From Halothermothrix sp. (GTDB lineage Bacteria; Bacillota; Halanaerobiia; DY22613), in assembly GCA_016841825.1 (NCBI GenBank), contig JAENYK010000022.1, positions 1 through 53,887 of the forward strand: 53,887 nucleotides of DNA, read 5' to 3'. Shown here one piece after another: positions 9,099-18,306 of this stretch (its first letter is position 1; each line of letters begins with the position of its first letter). A model generated the notes under the pieces. The model did no database searches, was not told where the DNA came from, and saw only the letters and a program-made list of their open reading frames with translations. The translations under genes and the position numbers were made by a program.

Positions 9099-10202
9099 AT
9101 GTCTCAATCAGAGCAAATAAAAATCTTACGTATTCAGGAACTATGTTTAGACCATACAGGAAATCAATCATTCCAGACCAAACAGTCTGTAGAACTGACC
9201 AAAGACATAGTTCAGTCTGGTTTTTTGAAAAACTTACCTGGTAGTATGCTTCCTGTCTATCTTTACATTTTGACGCATGTTGAAGCAAATTTTACTTTGA
9301 GCATCACTCCAGAAAAGATGGCAGAACTCTTACCCTATACTCCTCTGGAGATCGAAATGGCTCTAACCATGTTAAAACGCCACAAATTCATTATTTTAGA
9401 GGAATCTGATATTGGCTATTCTATAGAACTGGCCATCCCTCCCGGGGTGAGCTCAGAATCTCTCTCTTCTCCATCTGAAATAATGACAACAGTTGAATCT
9501 GAAGGTTCCACTGTTTCACGAAATAGTCAGCTTATTGACTACATTTTAAAACAAAAAGCTTTTTCTGAAGAAGACCTGGTCAGGGCTATCTCTTCCATGA
9601 TGCCTGCCCAGAATCTAAACTATGGTTTTCGTCAGGAAGTAGATTACTGGTTCAAAACCTTTGATAAAGAAGTGATTAAAGAATTAATTCGACGAACTGA
9701 TGAAGCCTGGCAAAGAGACCCTGAGATGAACTGTCAAGCCTATATGCGGAAGATAGCCAGCGAATGGATTGCAGAACAGATAATTACTTTCTCTGACCTG
9801 GAATCATCTGACAAGATCTATCGACAGGTCAAATCCCTATTAGAAGAGTTTGGTATTGAGCGGCAAAAAGAGATGACCCGCACCCATTGGCGAACCGTAT
9901 ACAGTTGGATTAATTCTATATCTGAAGAAGATTTTGCTCTCAGCGTTAATGTGGCCAAATATGCTATTCAACAGGCAATTCTACGTAAAAGTGATGGACG
10001 ACCTTCGTTAAATTACATTGAAGATAACTTTATAAAACCTTTTAAAGAGAAGAAAATCAAAACTATTGAGGAGGCTCAGACTTTTCTCAGTCAGAGACCT
10101 GGAATATCCTCAACAGACAAGAACACAGCTCTGGACAAATCTAATGAGAAGAAGAACAAATGGCAGCTTGGTATTGACTTTACCCGTTTTCGGGAAAATT
10201 AA
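9099..10202 (+). CDS. DnaD/DnaB-like replication initiation protein
   Basis: About 367 residues. The N-terminal third looks like the DnaD winged helix (LPGSMLPVYLYILTHVEANF, then TPLEIEMALTMLKRHKFI). The C-terminal part (about residues 230-330) resembles the DnaD/DDBH2 helical domain, with a WRTVYSWI..SLNYIEDNFI pattern. In Bacillus such proteins bring the helicase and its loader to DnaA-opened or PriA-bound DNA. The loader and DnaB helicase follow directly, which fits. I chose the ATG at 9099 with GGAG 9 nt upstream over in-frame ATGs at 9078 and 9090. Whether it acts as DnaD, DnaB or both is not clear. Confidence 0.78.
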   Translation: MSQSEQIKILRIQELCLDHTGNQSFQTKQSVELTKDIVQSGFLKNLPGSMLPVYLYILTHVEANFTLSITPEKMAELLPYTPLEIEMALTMLKRHKFIILEESDIGYSIELAIPPGVSSESLSSPSEIMTTVESEGSTVSRNSQLIDYILKQKAFSEEDLVRAISSMMPAQNLNYGFRQEVDYWFKTFDKEVIKELIRRTDEAWQRDPEMNCQAYMRKIASEWIAEQIITFSDLESSDKIYRQVKSLLEEFGIERQKEMTRTHWRTVYSWINSISEEDFALSVNVAKYAIQQAILRKSDGRPSLNYIEDNFIKPFKEKKIKTIEEAQTFLSQRPGISSTDKNTALDKSNEKKNKWQLGIDFTRFREN

Positions 10203-10227
10203 CCGTTTATGACAGGAGGAATTACGG

Positions 10228-11265
10228 ATGGGTTTTCAATTTAATAAAGACCTATATGATGAAAAAGTAAGACAAAAGTTTTTAGAGGCCGAGAAGAATC
10301 GCGACCTGATTTTTCAAAAATACCCTGAAGTTAAAAAGGTTGACGACTATCTCCAGCGTCTCAAAAAAGAATATCGACTGTTACAAATACAGAATCTATT
10401 GAACAAACCAAATCAGAAAACCCCTATCCAATCCCTCTCCTCCTTAGAAGAAGAGATCAAAGCTCTGGGAGAAAAATATCAAAAACTGTTGAAAAAATAT
10501 CATATCCCGGCAGACTTTAAAGAACCAAAATGGGATTGCCCTCAGTGTATGGATACTGGTCGAATTATGCAGAATGGAATCTCCAGGCCATGTGCCTGTT
10601 CATTTAAACATCGACGCCGGATCTTACTTAATCGGTCAGGGTTACCCAAAAGATTAGAAGCTGCCAGCTTTCAAAACCTTAACTTAGAACTCTACTCAAC
10701 TGATCAGATGACAGATCATCCTCAAATAACAATCAGAGAAAATTCTGAAAAAGTTTTTGATGCAGCCAAACTATTTGCCTATACATTCGAAGAGGGTAAA
10801 GATATGCGCGGCCTTTTGATAGAAGGACATGTCGGCAGTGGTAAATCCTATCTTCTGGGATGTATTGCCAATTATCTGGTCGATCGGGACATAGAAGTAA
10901 AGTATATCGTTTATAGTGATCTAATTCAAAAGATTAAAGCTACCTTTAACTCTGAAAGTCAGACCACTACCGAAGAAATTTTAGAAGAATTGCTTCAAAT
11001 TCCTGTACTACTGATCGACGATCTGGGTACAGAACATGTTACCGAATTCACCAGTTCTATACTTTATCAGATAATTGACCGCCGCTATCGAGATGAACAT
11101 CCCTTTATCGTCACCTCGAACTTCTCCCCCAATGAACTATCCCAGCGGATGGGTCTGATGGGCGAACGAATCTTCCAGAGAATTGTAGAGACCTGCCGTT
11201 ATTTACAACTGGTTGGTAATGTTCGTGAGAAAATCGCCTTATCCAGACGGGGAGGTGATCAATAA
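10228..11265 (+). CDS. dnaC: DnaC/DnaI-type helicase loader ATPase
   Basis: 345 residues. After a charged helical N-terminus there is a Cys4 cluster typical of DnaI-like loaders (CPQCMDTG..CAC, about residues 105-130). An AAA+ ATPase follows, with Walker A GHVGSGKS (about residue 205), Walker B LLIDDLGTE (about 265) and the arginine-containing GERIFQRI near the end. It should load the replicative helicase onto single-stranded DNA using ATP. The ATG has AGGAGG upstream. Its stop codon overlaps the dnaB start by one base (TAATG), so the two are translationally coupled. The name dnaI would be equally fair. Confidence 0.88.
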   Translation: MGFQFNKDLYDEKVRQKFLEAEKNRDLIFQKYPEVKKVDDYLQRLKKEYRLLQIQNLLNKPNQKTPIQSLSSLEEEIKALGEKYQKLLKKYHIPADFKEPKWDCPQCMDTGRIMQNGISRPCACSFKHRRRILLNRSGLPKRLEAASFQNLNLELYSTDQMTDHPQITIRENSEKVFDAAKLFAYTFEEGKDMRGLLIEGHVGSGKSYLLGCIANYLVDRDIEVKYIVYSDLIQKIKATFNSESQTTTEEILEELLQIPVLLIDDLGTEHVTEFTSSILYQIIDRRYRDEHPFIVTSNFSPNELSQRMGLMGERIFQRIVETCRYLQLVGNVREKIALSRRGGDQ

Positions 11266-12674
11266 TGGCTATCGAAAAATCTGAATTTCCACAGAATCAG
11301 AATACACAAAAAAGCGTTGATCTGGATATCCATCGCCAGGAGTTTCAGATTCTCGGCATTGTCTTACAACACCCGGAGAAAATAGATGACATAGCTGATA
11401 GCTTACAACCACAGCACTTCTCCAACTCCCGGGCTCAGATGATTTACGAGATGCTCTTACAACAATATCAAACAGACAACCGTCTTTCCAGAACCAAGCT
11501 GTATATTCAGTTAAAAAAAGAAGGTATTGTTAATGATCCCGATGAGTTAATCAAAGAATTAACCAGTGGATATATAGCCCTTTCTGAGTTGGAACCGGCG
11601 ATCAAACTTGTCAAAGCCCATTATCATAAGAACTTGCTCCTGCAGGCTGCCAAAGCTATAGAAAAGACCGTTCTGGAAGAAGATATGAATATTGACGACT
11701 ATCAGGCCAGGGCACAGGAATTAATTCATCAGGCAACCAACGAGGTTGGAGAGACTACAAAACATATCTACACTATGGACGAAGCCCTTTATCAGGCCTT
11801 CACAGCCTATATAGAACGAAAACATGGGGAGATAGATTCAGGGCTTAGAACGGGTTTCATGACTCTGGATAAACTAATGGGAGGCTTTAAAAAGGGACAT
11901 TTAGTTATTCTGGCAGCTGGTACATCTATGGGTAAGACCTCCCTCGCCCTCAATATCTGCCAAAATGTTTTGAAACGTAACGAACCTGTAGGCATCATTA
12001 GCCTCGAGATGGACGCAGTGGAGATTATCGATAGAATGATTATCAGTGAATCCAGTGTCCACGGCTGGAAATACTCTCAGGGTGAGACCAATGAAGAGGA
12101 AGACCAACGAATCTCCAAGGCCCTGGACTCGCTGCATAATCTACCTTTAGTTATCTCTGACGAAAGAGGTTTAAACGTTTCACAAATCCGGGCCAGACTA
12201 CGAAAGATAAAAAATCAATTAGGTGATCTATCATTGATTATAGTGGATTACCTGCAGTTGGTCTCTTTAACAGATGTTAATCAAAATGAGTCCACTGCTA
12301 GACAGATTGGTAAAGTAGTTGTCCAATTGCGAAACCTGGCTTCTGAACTGGAGTGTCCTATAATTCTACTATCCCAGATTAGTCGAAGTTTTAGTGCCCG
12401 TCAGGACAAGCGTCCCATTCTTTCCGACCTGCGTGACTCAGGCAACATTGAGGAAGTTGCTGACTCTGTTATCTTTCTCTACCGTCATGCCCATACCAGT
12501 ATCGGAGCCAGAGAAAAAGCCAGAGAAGAAGGAACCGAAAACCATGCTGAAATTATCGTCGCCAAGGCCAGAACAGGTTCAACCGGAGCTGTGACACTCC
12601 TCTTTGAGGATGTCTATACACGTTTTGTTGATCCTGAAAACCTCTCATACGAAGGGATGATGCCCAATGGATGA
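11265..12674 (+). CDS. dnaB: Replicative DNA helicase
   Basis: 469 residues. The N-terminal helical domain (about 20-130) binds primase. The RecA-like domain follows, with FMTLDKLMGGFKKGHLVILA, Walker A AGTSMGKTS, Walker B LIIVDYLQL and SDLRDSGNIEEVADSV. It is the hexameric 5'-3' helicase at the fork. GGGGAGGTG precedes the ATG. It overlaps the loader gene by one base and the small downstream gene by eight. In Bacillus the helicase gene lies between rplI and purA; here those genes flank the region too, but the helicase is inverted and travels with its loader. Confidence 0.95.
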   Translation: MAIEKSEFPQNQNTQKSVDLDIHRQEFQILGIVLQHPEKIDDIADSLQPQHFSNSRAQMIYEMLLQQYQTDNRLSRTKLYIQLKKEGIVNDPDELIKELTSGYIALSELEPAIKLVKAHYHKNLLLQAAKAIEKTVLEEDMNIDDYQARAQELIHQATNEVGETTKHIYTMDEALYQAFTAYIERKHGEIDSGLRTGFMTLDKLMGGFKKGHLVILAAGTSMGKTSLALNICQNVLKRNEPVGIISLEMDAVEIIDRMIISESSVHGWKYSQGETNEEEDQRISKALDSLHNLPLVISDERGLNVSQIRARLRKIKNQLGDLSLIIVDYLQLVSLTDVNQNESTARQIGKVVVQLRNLASELECPIILLSQISRSFSARQDKRPILSDLRDSGNIEEVADSVIFLYRHAHTSIGAREKAREEGTENHAEIIVAKARTGSTGAVTLLFEDVYTRFVDPENLSYEGMMPNG

Positions 12675-12870
12675 GTCTAAACTAACTCCGGCCAGTTTTT
12701 CAATCTATTTTACTGAAGCATATTACTCACTGTATGAAAAGGGTCTAATTACCCCCGATCAATTGGAGAGAATTATTGTTCTTTTAGATATGATGGAATC
12801 GTTACCGCCTGAACTATTTCAGGAACGACTCATGCGGATCTTTCCGGAAATCAAAAATGATCTAGAATAA
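12667..12870 (+). CDS. Small protein of unknown function at the end of the primosome operon
   Basis: 67 residues, acidic, with no motif I recognise. It looks mostly helical (YFTEAYYSLYEKGLI, DQLERIIVLLDMMESL). Its ATG overlaps the end of dnaB, with AAGGGA about 10 nt upstream, so it is likely translated with the helicase. Position suggests a replication-linked role; nothing in the sequence proves it. Confidence 0.6.
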   Translation: MDESKLTPASFSIYFTEAYYSLYEKGLITPDQLERIIVLLDMMESLPPELFQERLMRIFPEIKNDLE

Positions 12871-12924
12871 AAAAAGAGCTGTCTCAATTAGCACGCCCCC
12901 AATAAAGAAGTATTTGTAAAGCAC

Positions 12925-12954
12925 ACGGCATAGTCATTTTGTCTATGCCGTTTT
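12925..12954 (+). terminator. Terminator of the primosome operon
   Basis: ACGGCATAG (12925-12933) pairs with CTATGCCGT (12943-12951), followed by TTT on the plus strand. It lies between the convergent primosome operon and the C1q-like gene and may serve both. Confidence 0.7.
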
Positions 12955-12977
12955 ACCTCATTAATATTGAAAATCAT

Positions 12978-13799
12978 TTAATTACTTAATTGAACGATTG
13001 TTAAAGAGCGATTCATATAACCTAAAATAGGAAAATCTGTACTAACACTTGCTCCTACCTCATCTCCTGCTGCTAAGGAAGCCTGGACGACAAACGTTGA
13101 ACTACTTCTATTAGTTATCTTAAAAAAAGTAGTAGTATCGCCAAAAATCGGTGTACCATTGACAGTAATAATCGCATCCAGGTATGGTTGATCTGGATCT
13201 GGCTCAACAGTGGCTTCAGCGTTAATAGATATCGTTATTTGATAAATTCCACTTTCTCCAACTACTAATTCATTGCCTGATAGACTAACTGTGATAGTAT
13301 CGGATAAAGGTCCAACCACACTAAATGGTACGGGTGTGAGTGTTGCCCCAGGTGTTTCCACACTACTTCCCCTTAAAGATCCAAAAGCCAAAACGGCTTG
13401 GTCTGTCCCAATTACTGCCAAAGATGCTTTTACCGGGGCAATAGGTGAATAATAAATCGTTGCGTTGCTGTTGTTACTCAACGCTACGGTTACAGGCGCT
13501 GTAACAACCTCTATGACACCAACTCCGACCACTTCTCCTGTTTTGATTGGTGAATTACCGATTATGGTATCTTCCTGTGATGAAACCAGCGCAAATCCAG
13601 CGCCAATGGTTGATATAGAGGATTGTGTGGCTACCCACCAGTCAAATTCATATCTGCCTGCTTCCTGTATTGTAATAACGCCAGTGGCGCTGTTATAACT
13701 AATATTCCCAGAAGAAATCACGGTTGAATCAAAGATGACGTTTGCGTTGGATTCAACGTTCTCCGCCATCAAGCGTTCAACCTGTAATACTATACTCAT
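12978..13799 (-). CDS. Protein with two tandem C1q/TNF-like jelly-roll domains
   Basis: 273 residues with no signal peptide and no collagen-like GXX repeats. Two similar beta-rich halves are visible (about 5-130 and 135-273). Each has a GxYxfd/GIYQITI strand, a central hydrophobic strand and a final L-x-V strand, as in C1q-like domains of Bacillus exosporium proteins (BclA-type) and clostridial collagen-like proteins. It is rich in Thr, Ser, Val and Ile and has almost no Lys. A spore-surface or external role is plausible because this is a spore former, but unproven. AAAGGAGGT precedes the ATG. It stands alone between two hairpins. Confidence 0.6.
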   Translation of the reverse strand: MSIVLQVERLMAENVESNANVIFDSTVISSGNISYNSATGVITIQEAGRYEFDWWVATQSSISTIGAGFALVSSQEDTIIGNSPIKTGEVVGVGVIEVVTAPVTVALSNNSNATIYYSPIAPVKASLAVIGTDQAVLAFGSLRGSSVETPGATLTPVPFSVVGPLSDTITVSLSGNELVVGESGIYQITISINAEATVEPDPDQPYLDAIITVNGTPIFGDTTTFFKITNRSSSTFVVQASLAAGDEVGASVSTDFPILGYMNRSLTIVQLSN

Positions 13800-14172
13800 A
13801 AGGATACCTCCTTTTGTTTGATACTTCCTATAAATTATTTTACGTTATCAGGCTGAATTTGTGCATACCGTCTTGGCGAAGGGATTCGGATTGACAGCAG
13901 TTGGTAACTTTTCGCAGTGGCTCTGCCCCAGCGCTCCCGGCCTCTCCCAAGAGACAGGAGGGGAAACCTGGCGAGGCTTCTGGGCAAGCCCTTTTGAAAA
14001 CCCCATTTTGACTGTCACGGCTTTGCTTTGTCCCTCATAATGCAAAAGACAGACTATCAGCTTTATACTGATAGTCTGTCTTTTGTTGTTACATTCCACT
14101 TGCCGACTGGCCAATTTGAATCTTCCTCAATACTTCCATATTGAGGGGCAACCTTTAACACAGCCTTTTTTA
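13800..14172. other. Intergenic region with a GC-rich repeat-like patch
   Basis: Positions about 13850-14035 are strikingly GC-rich (70 of 120 bases are G or C at 13901-14020) against an AT-rich background. An open frame crosses the patch on the minus strand but has no ribosome binding site and odd composition, so I do not call it a gene. The patch resembles an interspersed intergenic repeat. It lies between the lonC terminator and the C1q-like gene. Confidence 0.5.
14044..14084. terminator. Long perfect hairpin after lonC
   Basis: AAAAGACAGACTATCAG (14044-14060) pairs perfectly over 17 bp with CTGATAGTCTGTCTTTT (14068-14084), with a 7 nt loop. The stem ends in TTTT in either direction, though the tail is short. 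It probably ends the lonC transcript. Confidence 0.7.
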
Positions 14173-16128
14173 TTAGCCAAGTTTAGCTTTTTCTTTAACA
14201 GGTGGCATTATCAGATCAATAATATCCTCTACTCGGTCAACAATAGTAATCTCTATATTACCACAATCCTTTGGTACATCATTCTCATTATCTTTTGGCA
14301 CAAAGACCTGACTGATACCAGCCTGTCTAGCACCATAGATCTTCTCAAAAACTCCCCCGACAGCTTTAACCTTACCCTGAATGGAGATCTCTCCGGTAAT
14401 CGCAATATCTTGTCTAATAGGCTTGTTTTCAAGAGCACTGATGATAGCCAGTAGGATAGCAGTACCAGCAGAAGGCCCATCAATCTTCCCTCCACCCACA
14501 ATATTTACATGAATATCATAGTCGCCAATATCTTTACCTGTCAGTTTACGCACTACGGAGGCTGCATTGAATACAGAATCTTTAGCCATAGAGCCAGCTG
14601 TGTCATTAAATCTGAGGCGTCCCTTACCTTTTTCCGATGCCGTAAACGCGATAGCTTCAATCTCGATCACAGAACCCAAATATCCTGCCACTCCCAGACC
14701 AAAGATCTTACCCACTTCTCTGGATTGAGACCCTTTAATCGTCACATACGGAGACAGACGACTTATCTGGGCGACCTCATAGATCAATTCTTTACGCAAA
14801 ATAACCTCATCCTCTGGACTTTCCTCAGCAAATCCAGCACTCTCTGACTCATATAAAGCCATACTATAGGCATCAGCTAATATATTAATTGCCTTACGAC
14901 CTTCAATAGTGTAAGTGCTAATAATCTCATCAACACCAGGTTCTAACTGTACTTTCAACTTCCCGGCAGCATTATTAACAATTTCTTTAATATCACCCGG
15001 AGTCAGAGGTTCAAAAAATACCTCTGCTGAACGGGAACGAAAGGCCGGATTTATTTCAGATGGATCCCGGGTGGTTGCTCCAATCAGCAAAAAGTCCGCC
15101 GGAGCACCTTCTTCAAATAGTTTTTTGATATATTGAGGTACGCTTTCATCAGTAGGATCATAATAGGATGATTCAAAATATATCCGCTTATCTTCCAATA
15201 CTTTTAAAAGTTTGTTCTGCAGCATTGGATCCATCTCACCAATCTCGTCAATAAACAGAACTCCACCATGTGCTTCGGTAACCAGACCCGGTTTTGGCTC
15301 AGGTACACCGCCATCTGCCAGATTTTTTTTGGCACCTTGATAGATAGGATCATGCACAGAACCTAACAGTGGATTAGTTACTTCCCGTGGATCCCAACGC
15401 AGTGTAGCTCCATCAACCTCAACAAATTTAGCATCTTCATCAAAAGGTGTTCTGGACATTTTTTTAGCTGCTTCTAAAACCAGACGTGCGGCAGTAGTCT
15501 TTCCAATTCCTGGAGGGCCGTACAAAATCACATGTTGAGGGAATGGCGAAGCAACTTTGGCCATTAATGCCTTAATCGCTCTCTCCTGACCGATAATCTC
15601 GTCTAATTTTCCCGGACGCAGTAACTCCATAGCAGATCGGGTTAGACCACGGTGTTCCAACTTCTCTAACTCAGCATATTTTTTCAGAGTTTGAGGGTTA
15701 TCTGCCCCTTCAGTCTCCCGGACAATCTGCTTTTTAATCTCCTGAATATACTCATTATGTCTTTCCTGCATCTTTTCGGTAATCTGACGTTCAATCTTAT
15801 CTTCTACAGTCCTGCGGGCTATAATGTCTGCCAACCCTTCTTCCACTTCCTCTAAAATCCCAGGAATTTCTGCTTCTGTTGGGATCTCATCAATGGTTGG
15901 ATCTTCAAAAACAATTCTCTGTAAAGCAACAACCCTTTCTGCCAGATCGGTAGACCTCATCATATTTAGTGCTTCTAATTTGCCAGCTTTTAAGACTAAT
16001 TTATCTGCTCCATATAAATTGGACAGTAAACTGAACAGAGCTGTTACCTGGCGGCGCATCTGGTTAAGCTCCAGTTCCTCCTCACCCATACCGCTTTTTT
16101 TGAAAATCCGCTGAATCAAATCTTTCAT
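14173..16128 (-). CDS. lonC: Lon-family ATP-dependent protease, LonC type
   Basis: 651 residues. It lacks the usual Lon N-terminal substrate domain. It has a helical N-terminus, an AAA+ domain (Walker A YGPPGIGKTTAA about residue 203, Walker B GVLFIDEIGEMD about 287) and a C-terminal Lon protease domain. The catalytic pair is Ser553 (DGPSAG) and Lys596, 43 residues apart as in Lon. The overall form matches the Lon-like family restricted to endospore formers (LonC), rather than housekeeping Lon or the shorter LonB. It lies 17 nt after rplI, so the two are probably co-transcribed. Confidence 0.85.
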   Translation of the reverse strand: MKDLIQRIFKKSGMGEEELELNQMRRQVTALFSLLSNLYGADKLVLKAGKLEALNMMRSTDLAERVVALQRIVFEDPTIDEIPTEAEIPGILEEVEEGLADIIARRTVEDKIERQITEKMQERHNEYIQEIKKQIVRETEGADNPQTLKKYAELEKLEHRGLTRSAMELLRPGKLDEIIGQERAIKALMAKVASPFPQHVILYGPPGIGKTTAARLVLEAAKKMSRTPFDEDAKFVEVDGATLRWDPREVTNPLLGSVHDPIYQGAKKNLADGGVPEPKPGLVTEAHGGVLFIDEIGEMDPMLQNKLLKVLEDKRIYFESSYYDPTDESVPQYIKKLFEEGAPADFLLIGATTRDPSEINPAFRSRSAEVFFEPLTPGDIKEIVNNAAGKLKVQLEPGVDEIISTYTIEGRKAINILADAYSMALYESESAGFAEESPEDEVILRKELIYEVAQISRLSPYVTIKGSQSREVGKIFGLGVAGYLGSVIEIEAIAFTASEKGKGRLRFNDTAGSMAKDSVFNAASVVRKLTGKDIGDYDIHVNIVGGGKIDGPSAGTAILLAIISALENKPIRQDIAITGEISIQGKVKAVGGVFEKIYGARQAGISQVFVPKDNENDVPKDCGNIEITIVDRVEDIIDLIMPPVKEKAKLG

Positions 16129-16145
16129 AATATCCCCCTTCTAGA

Positions 16146-16589
16146 TCAGGCTTCTATCACTCTCACCTTCAGGGTAGCTGTTACATCCCGATGTAATTTG
16201 ATAGAAACCTGGTGCACTCCTAATTCCTTAATATTCTCTTTCAATTCAATTTTACGTTTATCTACTTTATAACCATTCTTCTTTAGAGCATCTGCTATAT
16301 CAGCACTAGTTACTGAACCAAATAACCGTCCAGCTTCTCCGGCCTTAACTTTGATCTCCAATGGTTTCTTCTCAAATTTAACTTTTAAGTCTTCAGCAGC
16401 CTGCAGCTCCTGATTCGCCTTCTTCTTCTCAACCTCTTTTTTATGTTTCAAATCATTCAGACTGCCCTGAGTAGCTTCTTTTGCCAGACCACGGGGAATC
16501 AAATAATTCCGTCCATGACCATCTGCTACGTCCACAACTTGTCCTGCCTTACCTAAGCTCTTAACATCTTTTAACAATATTACCTTCAT
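16146..16589 (-). CDS. rplI: 50S ribosomal protein L9
   Basis: 147 residues, the normal length. The N-terminal domain begins MKVILLKDVKSLGKAGQVVDV with GRNYLIPRGLA. A long charged linker helix (about 40-75) joins it to the C-terminal rRNA-binding domain. It binds 23S rRNA near the L1 stalk. GGAGGGATAG precedes the ATG. It lies between yybS and lonC on the minus strand, in the order yybS-rplI seen in Bacillus. Confidence 0.97.
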   Translation of the reverse strand: MKVILLKDVKSLGKAGQVVDVADGHGRNYLIPRGLAKEATQGSLNDLKHKKEVEKKKANQELQAAEDLKVKFEKKPLEIKVKAGEAGRLFGSVTSADIADALKKNGYKVDKRKIELKENIKELGVHQVSIKLHRDVTATLKVRVIEA

Positions 16590-16667
16590 ACTACTATCCC
16601 TCCATACAATGATTATATAACATATTTAAACCCTTGACAATATTATTTCATTAACAATTGATACCAA

Positions 16668-17567
16668 CTAAATCTTTTCTTTTTCATGTTTTCTAATCCT
16701 TCGCAAATCAATCAAATTATCCACTAAACCTAAAAAACTTATAAATATATTCAAAATCAAAAATGCCACCACGATGATTATATTGCGTATCCAGGAAGGT
16801 ATCCCCCATTTATCTCCATAATAATCCATCAAAGCAAACCCCTCAATCAATAATACAAATATCATGACAACTGAGAGATTAATACTAATTGGATCCTTTG
16901 GCAAGATCACAAAAATTATAAATAAAAAAGATATATAACGGGAAAATCTCCATAATTTAAAAGGTTTAATGTGCTCAATCTGAAATTTTAACTTCTGTAG
17001 AAAATAAGCAGATATATAATAATTTAGAATACCATAAATAGACAAGAAACCCGCAATCAATCCGGGTAAAATTAAAATAAACACCTCGACATAAAGGTCT
17101 CTATATTCAGCTGCCAACGAATTATCTGTCATGCTCTGTAAAAGATCAAAATTTTGCTGAATACTTTCGCGAAATAAATCGTTGAGCGGAAATCCCAATA
17201 CTGGAGACAGATAATAAGTAACTAATCCGCAACCTACACACGTAAGGATAGACAAAAGCATAATCCGGTTAGGTCTGATCTTTTCGTGAAAAGCTCCACC
17301 CACAACTATCCCTACTAGACCAAACGTAATCAGCGTTAATACCAACCCCATATATCCAATCAGGAACAGGTTCACCACTGCTGTAAGACCAACAGCAAAT
17401 GTACCAGCTCGATGTCCATGTTTATTGATTACTATAACATAGGGTAGCGGTAAAAAGAGAAACAAAAATAAGAAACCAAAAAACAATGGCAAAACACTCA
17501 AACAAATACCTGCAAATCCAGCAAGAAGAATATCTCGAATCTCCTGTGATGAAGTACGTTCTTCCAT
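16668..17567 (-). CDS. yybS: YybS-like integral membrane protein (DUF2232)
   Basis: About 299 residues with roughly seven or eight hydrophobic segments, starting with ILLAGFAGICLSVLPLFFGF. The gene upstream of rplI in Firmicutes is usually yybS, and this protein fits in size and topology. Function is unknown. The start is ambiguous: ATG at 17567 with AGGTGG 5 nt upstream, or GTG at 17576 with AAAGGT. I prefer the ATG. Confidence 0.75.
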   Translation of the reverse strand: MEERTSSQEIRDILLAGFAGICLSVLPLFFGFLFLFLFLPLPYVIVINKHGHRAGTFAVGLTAVVNLFLIGYMGLVLTLITFGLVGIVVGGAFHEKIRPNRIMLLSILTCVGCGLVTYYLSPVLGFPLNDLFRESIQQNFDLLQSMTDNSLAAEYRDLYVEVFILILPGLIAGFLSIYGILNYYISAYFLQKLKFQIEHIKPFKLWRFSRYISFLFIIFVILPKDPISINLSVVMIFVLLIEGFALMDYYGDKWGIPSWIRNIIIVVAFLILNIFISFLGLVDNLIDLRRIRKHEKEKI

Positions 17568-17582
17568 AATGTCCACCTACCT

Positions 17583-17912
17583 TTAGAAGTTCTTTCGCTT
17601 CTCTAAATGTTCTTGCAATGCACTCAGGTCACCATACCATTCTTCTATTTCATGTTGATCATCAATCAACTCCTGCAGCTTAGAATTCAACTCAGTTTCT
17701 ACCCTATCGAAAGTAATACCTAATCGTCGAGCCAGAAGATAAGCAGCAATAATCATCCTCACCAGAGCACTGAGGATATTCTTCTCCTGATTAGGAATCA
17801 TTGCTTTAAAAAGAGATGAAACTCCATCTACTAATTCACACTTTAATAATTCAATTGTCTTAAGACTACGAGTTATATTTAACTTAAGATTACCATTTCG
17901 GGTAGGTTTCAT
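17583..17912 (-). CDS. MazG-like family protein
   Basis: About 109 residues, mainly helical, resembling the short MazG-like proteins found near rplI/yybS in Clostridia (SLKTIELLKCELVDGVSSLFKA; SALVRMIIAAYLLARRLGI). MazG-type folds hydrolyse nucleoside triphosphates, but I cannot see a complete ExxE metal site, so activity is open. I chose the second ATG (17912), 8 nt after GGAG. It is the first gene of a probable mazG-like-yybS-rplI-lonC unit. Confidence 0.65.
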   Translation of the reverse strand: MKPTRNGNLKLNITRSLKTIELLKCELVDGVSSLFKAMIPNQEKNILSALVRMIIAAYLLARRLGITFDRVETELNSKLQELIDDQHEIEEWYGDLSALQEHLEKRKNF

Positions 17913-18016
17913 CCACATCTCTCCTTTTCACATCAGGCATTAACAACTGACTTTAACACTGATAGATTTCGTTAAAAAATGGAGAAACTCCTGCATCTAT
18001 TTTGAAAAACATATAT

Positions 18017-18050
18017 TATAAAAATGGAGGCTAATAAAATTAACCTCCAT
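18017..18050 (-). terminator. Terminator of the rpsF-ssb-rpsR operon
   Basis: On the minus strand, ATGGAGGTTAAT (18039-18050) pairs with ATTAGCCTCCAT (18024-18035, one mismatch), followed by TTTTTATAAT. It lies 12 nt after the rpsR stop. Confidence 0.85.
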
Positions 18051-18061
18051 CGCTTTAAGTC

Positions 18062-18286
18062 TTATTCAGCTGTAAAAGGCAGTAAAGCAATATTTCGTGC
18101 TCTCTTAATAGCTCTAGTTAACTGACGTTGATGACGGGCACAGTTACCAGAGATCCGACGAGGCAAAATTTTACCACGCTCAGTAATATATCTTCTAAGA
18201 CGATTGACGTCTTTGTAATCAATATGCTCTACCTTATCAATACAAAAGGCACAAGACTTTCTACGTCCTTTTCTTCCACCACGCAT
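18062..18286 (-). CDS. rpsR: 30S ribosomal protein S18
   Basis: 74 residues, the usual length. The family core is clear: [20 protein letters not shown], then [19 protein letters not shown]. An N-terminal CAFC and a later Cys suggest a zinc-binding form. S18 binds 16S rRNA together with S6. GGAGGGG precedes the ATG. Last gene of rpsF-ssb-rpsR. Confidence 0.97.
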   Translation of the reverse strand: MRGGRKGRRKSCAFCIDKVEHIDYKDVNRLRRYITERGKILPRRISGNCARHQRQLTRAIKRARNIALLPFTAE

Positions 18287-18306
18287 TTAACTTCCCCTCC
18301 TTTGAA

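Noticed and set aside
13848-14114. Open frame across the GC-rich patch (88 codons, minus)
   Set aside because: It runs through the long terminator hairpin, lacks a ribosome binding site and follows the composition of the patch rather than coding patterns.
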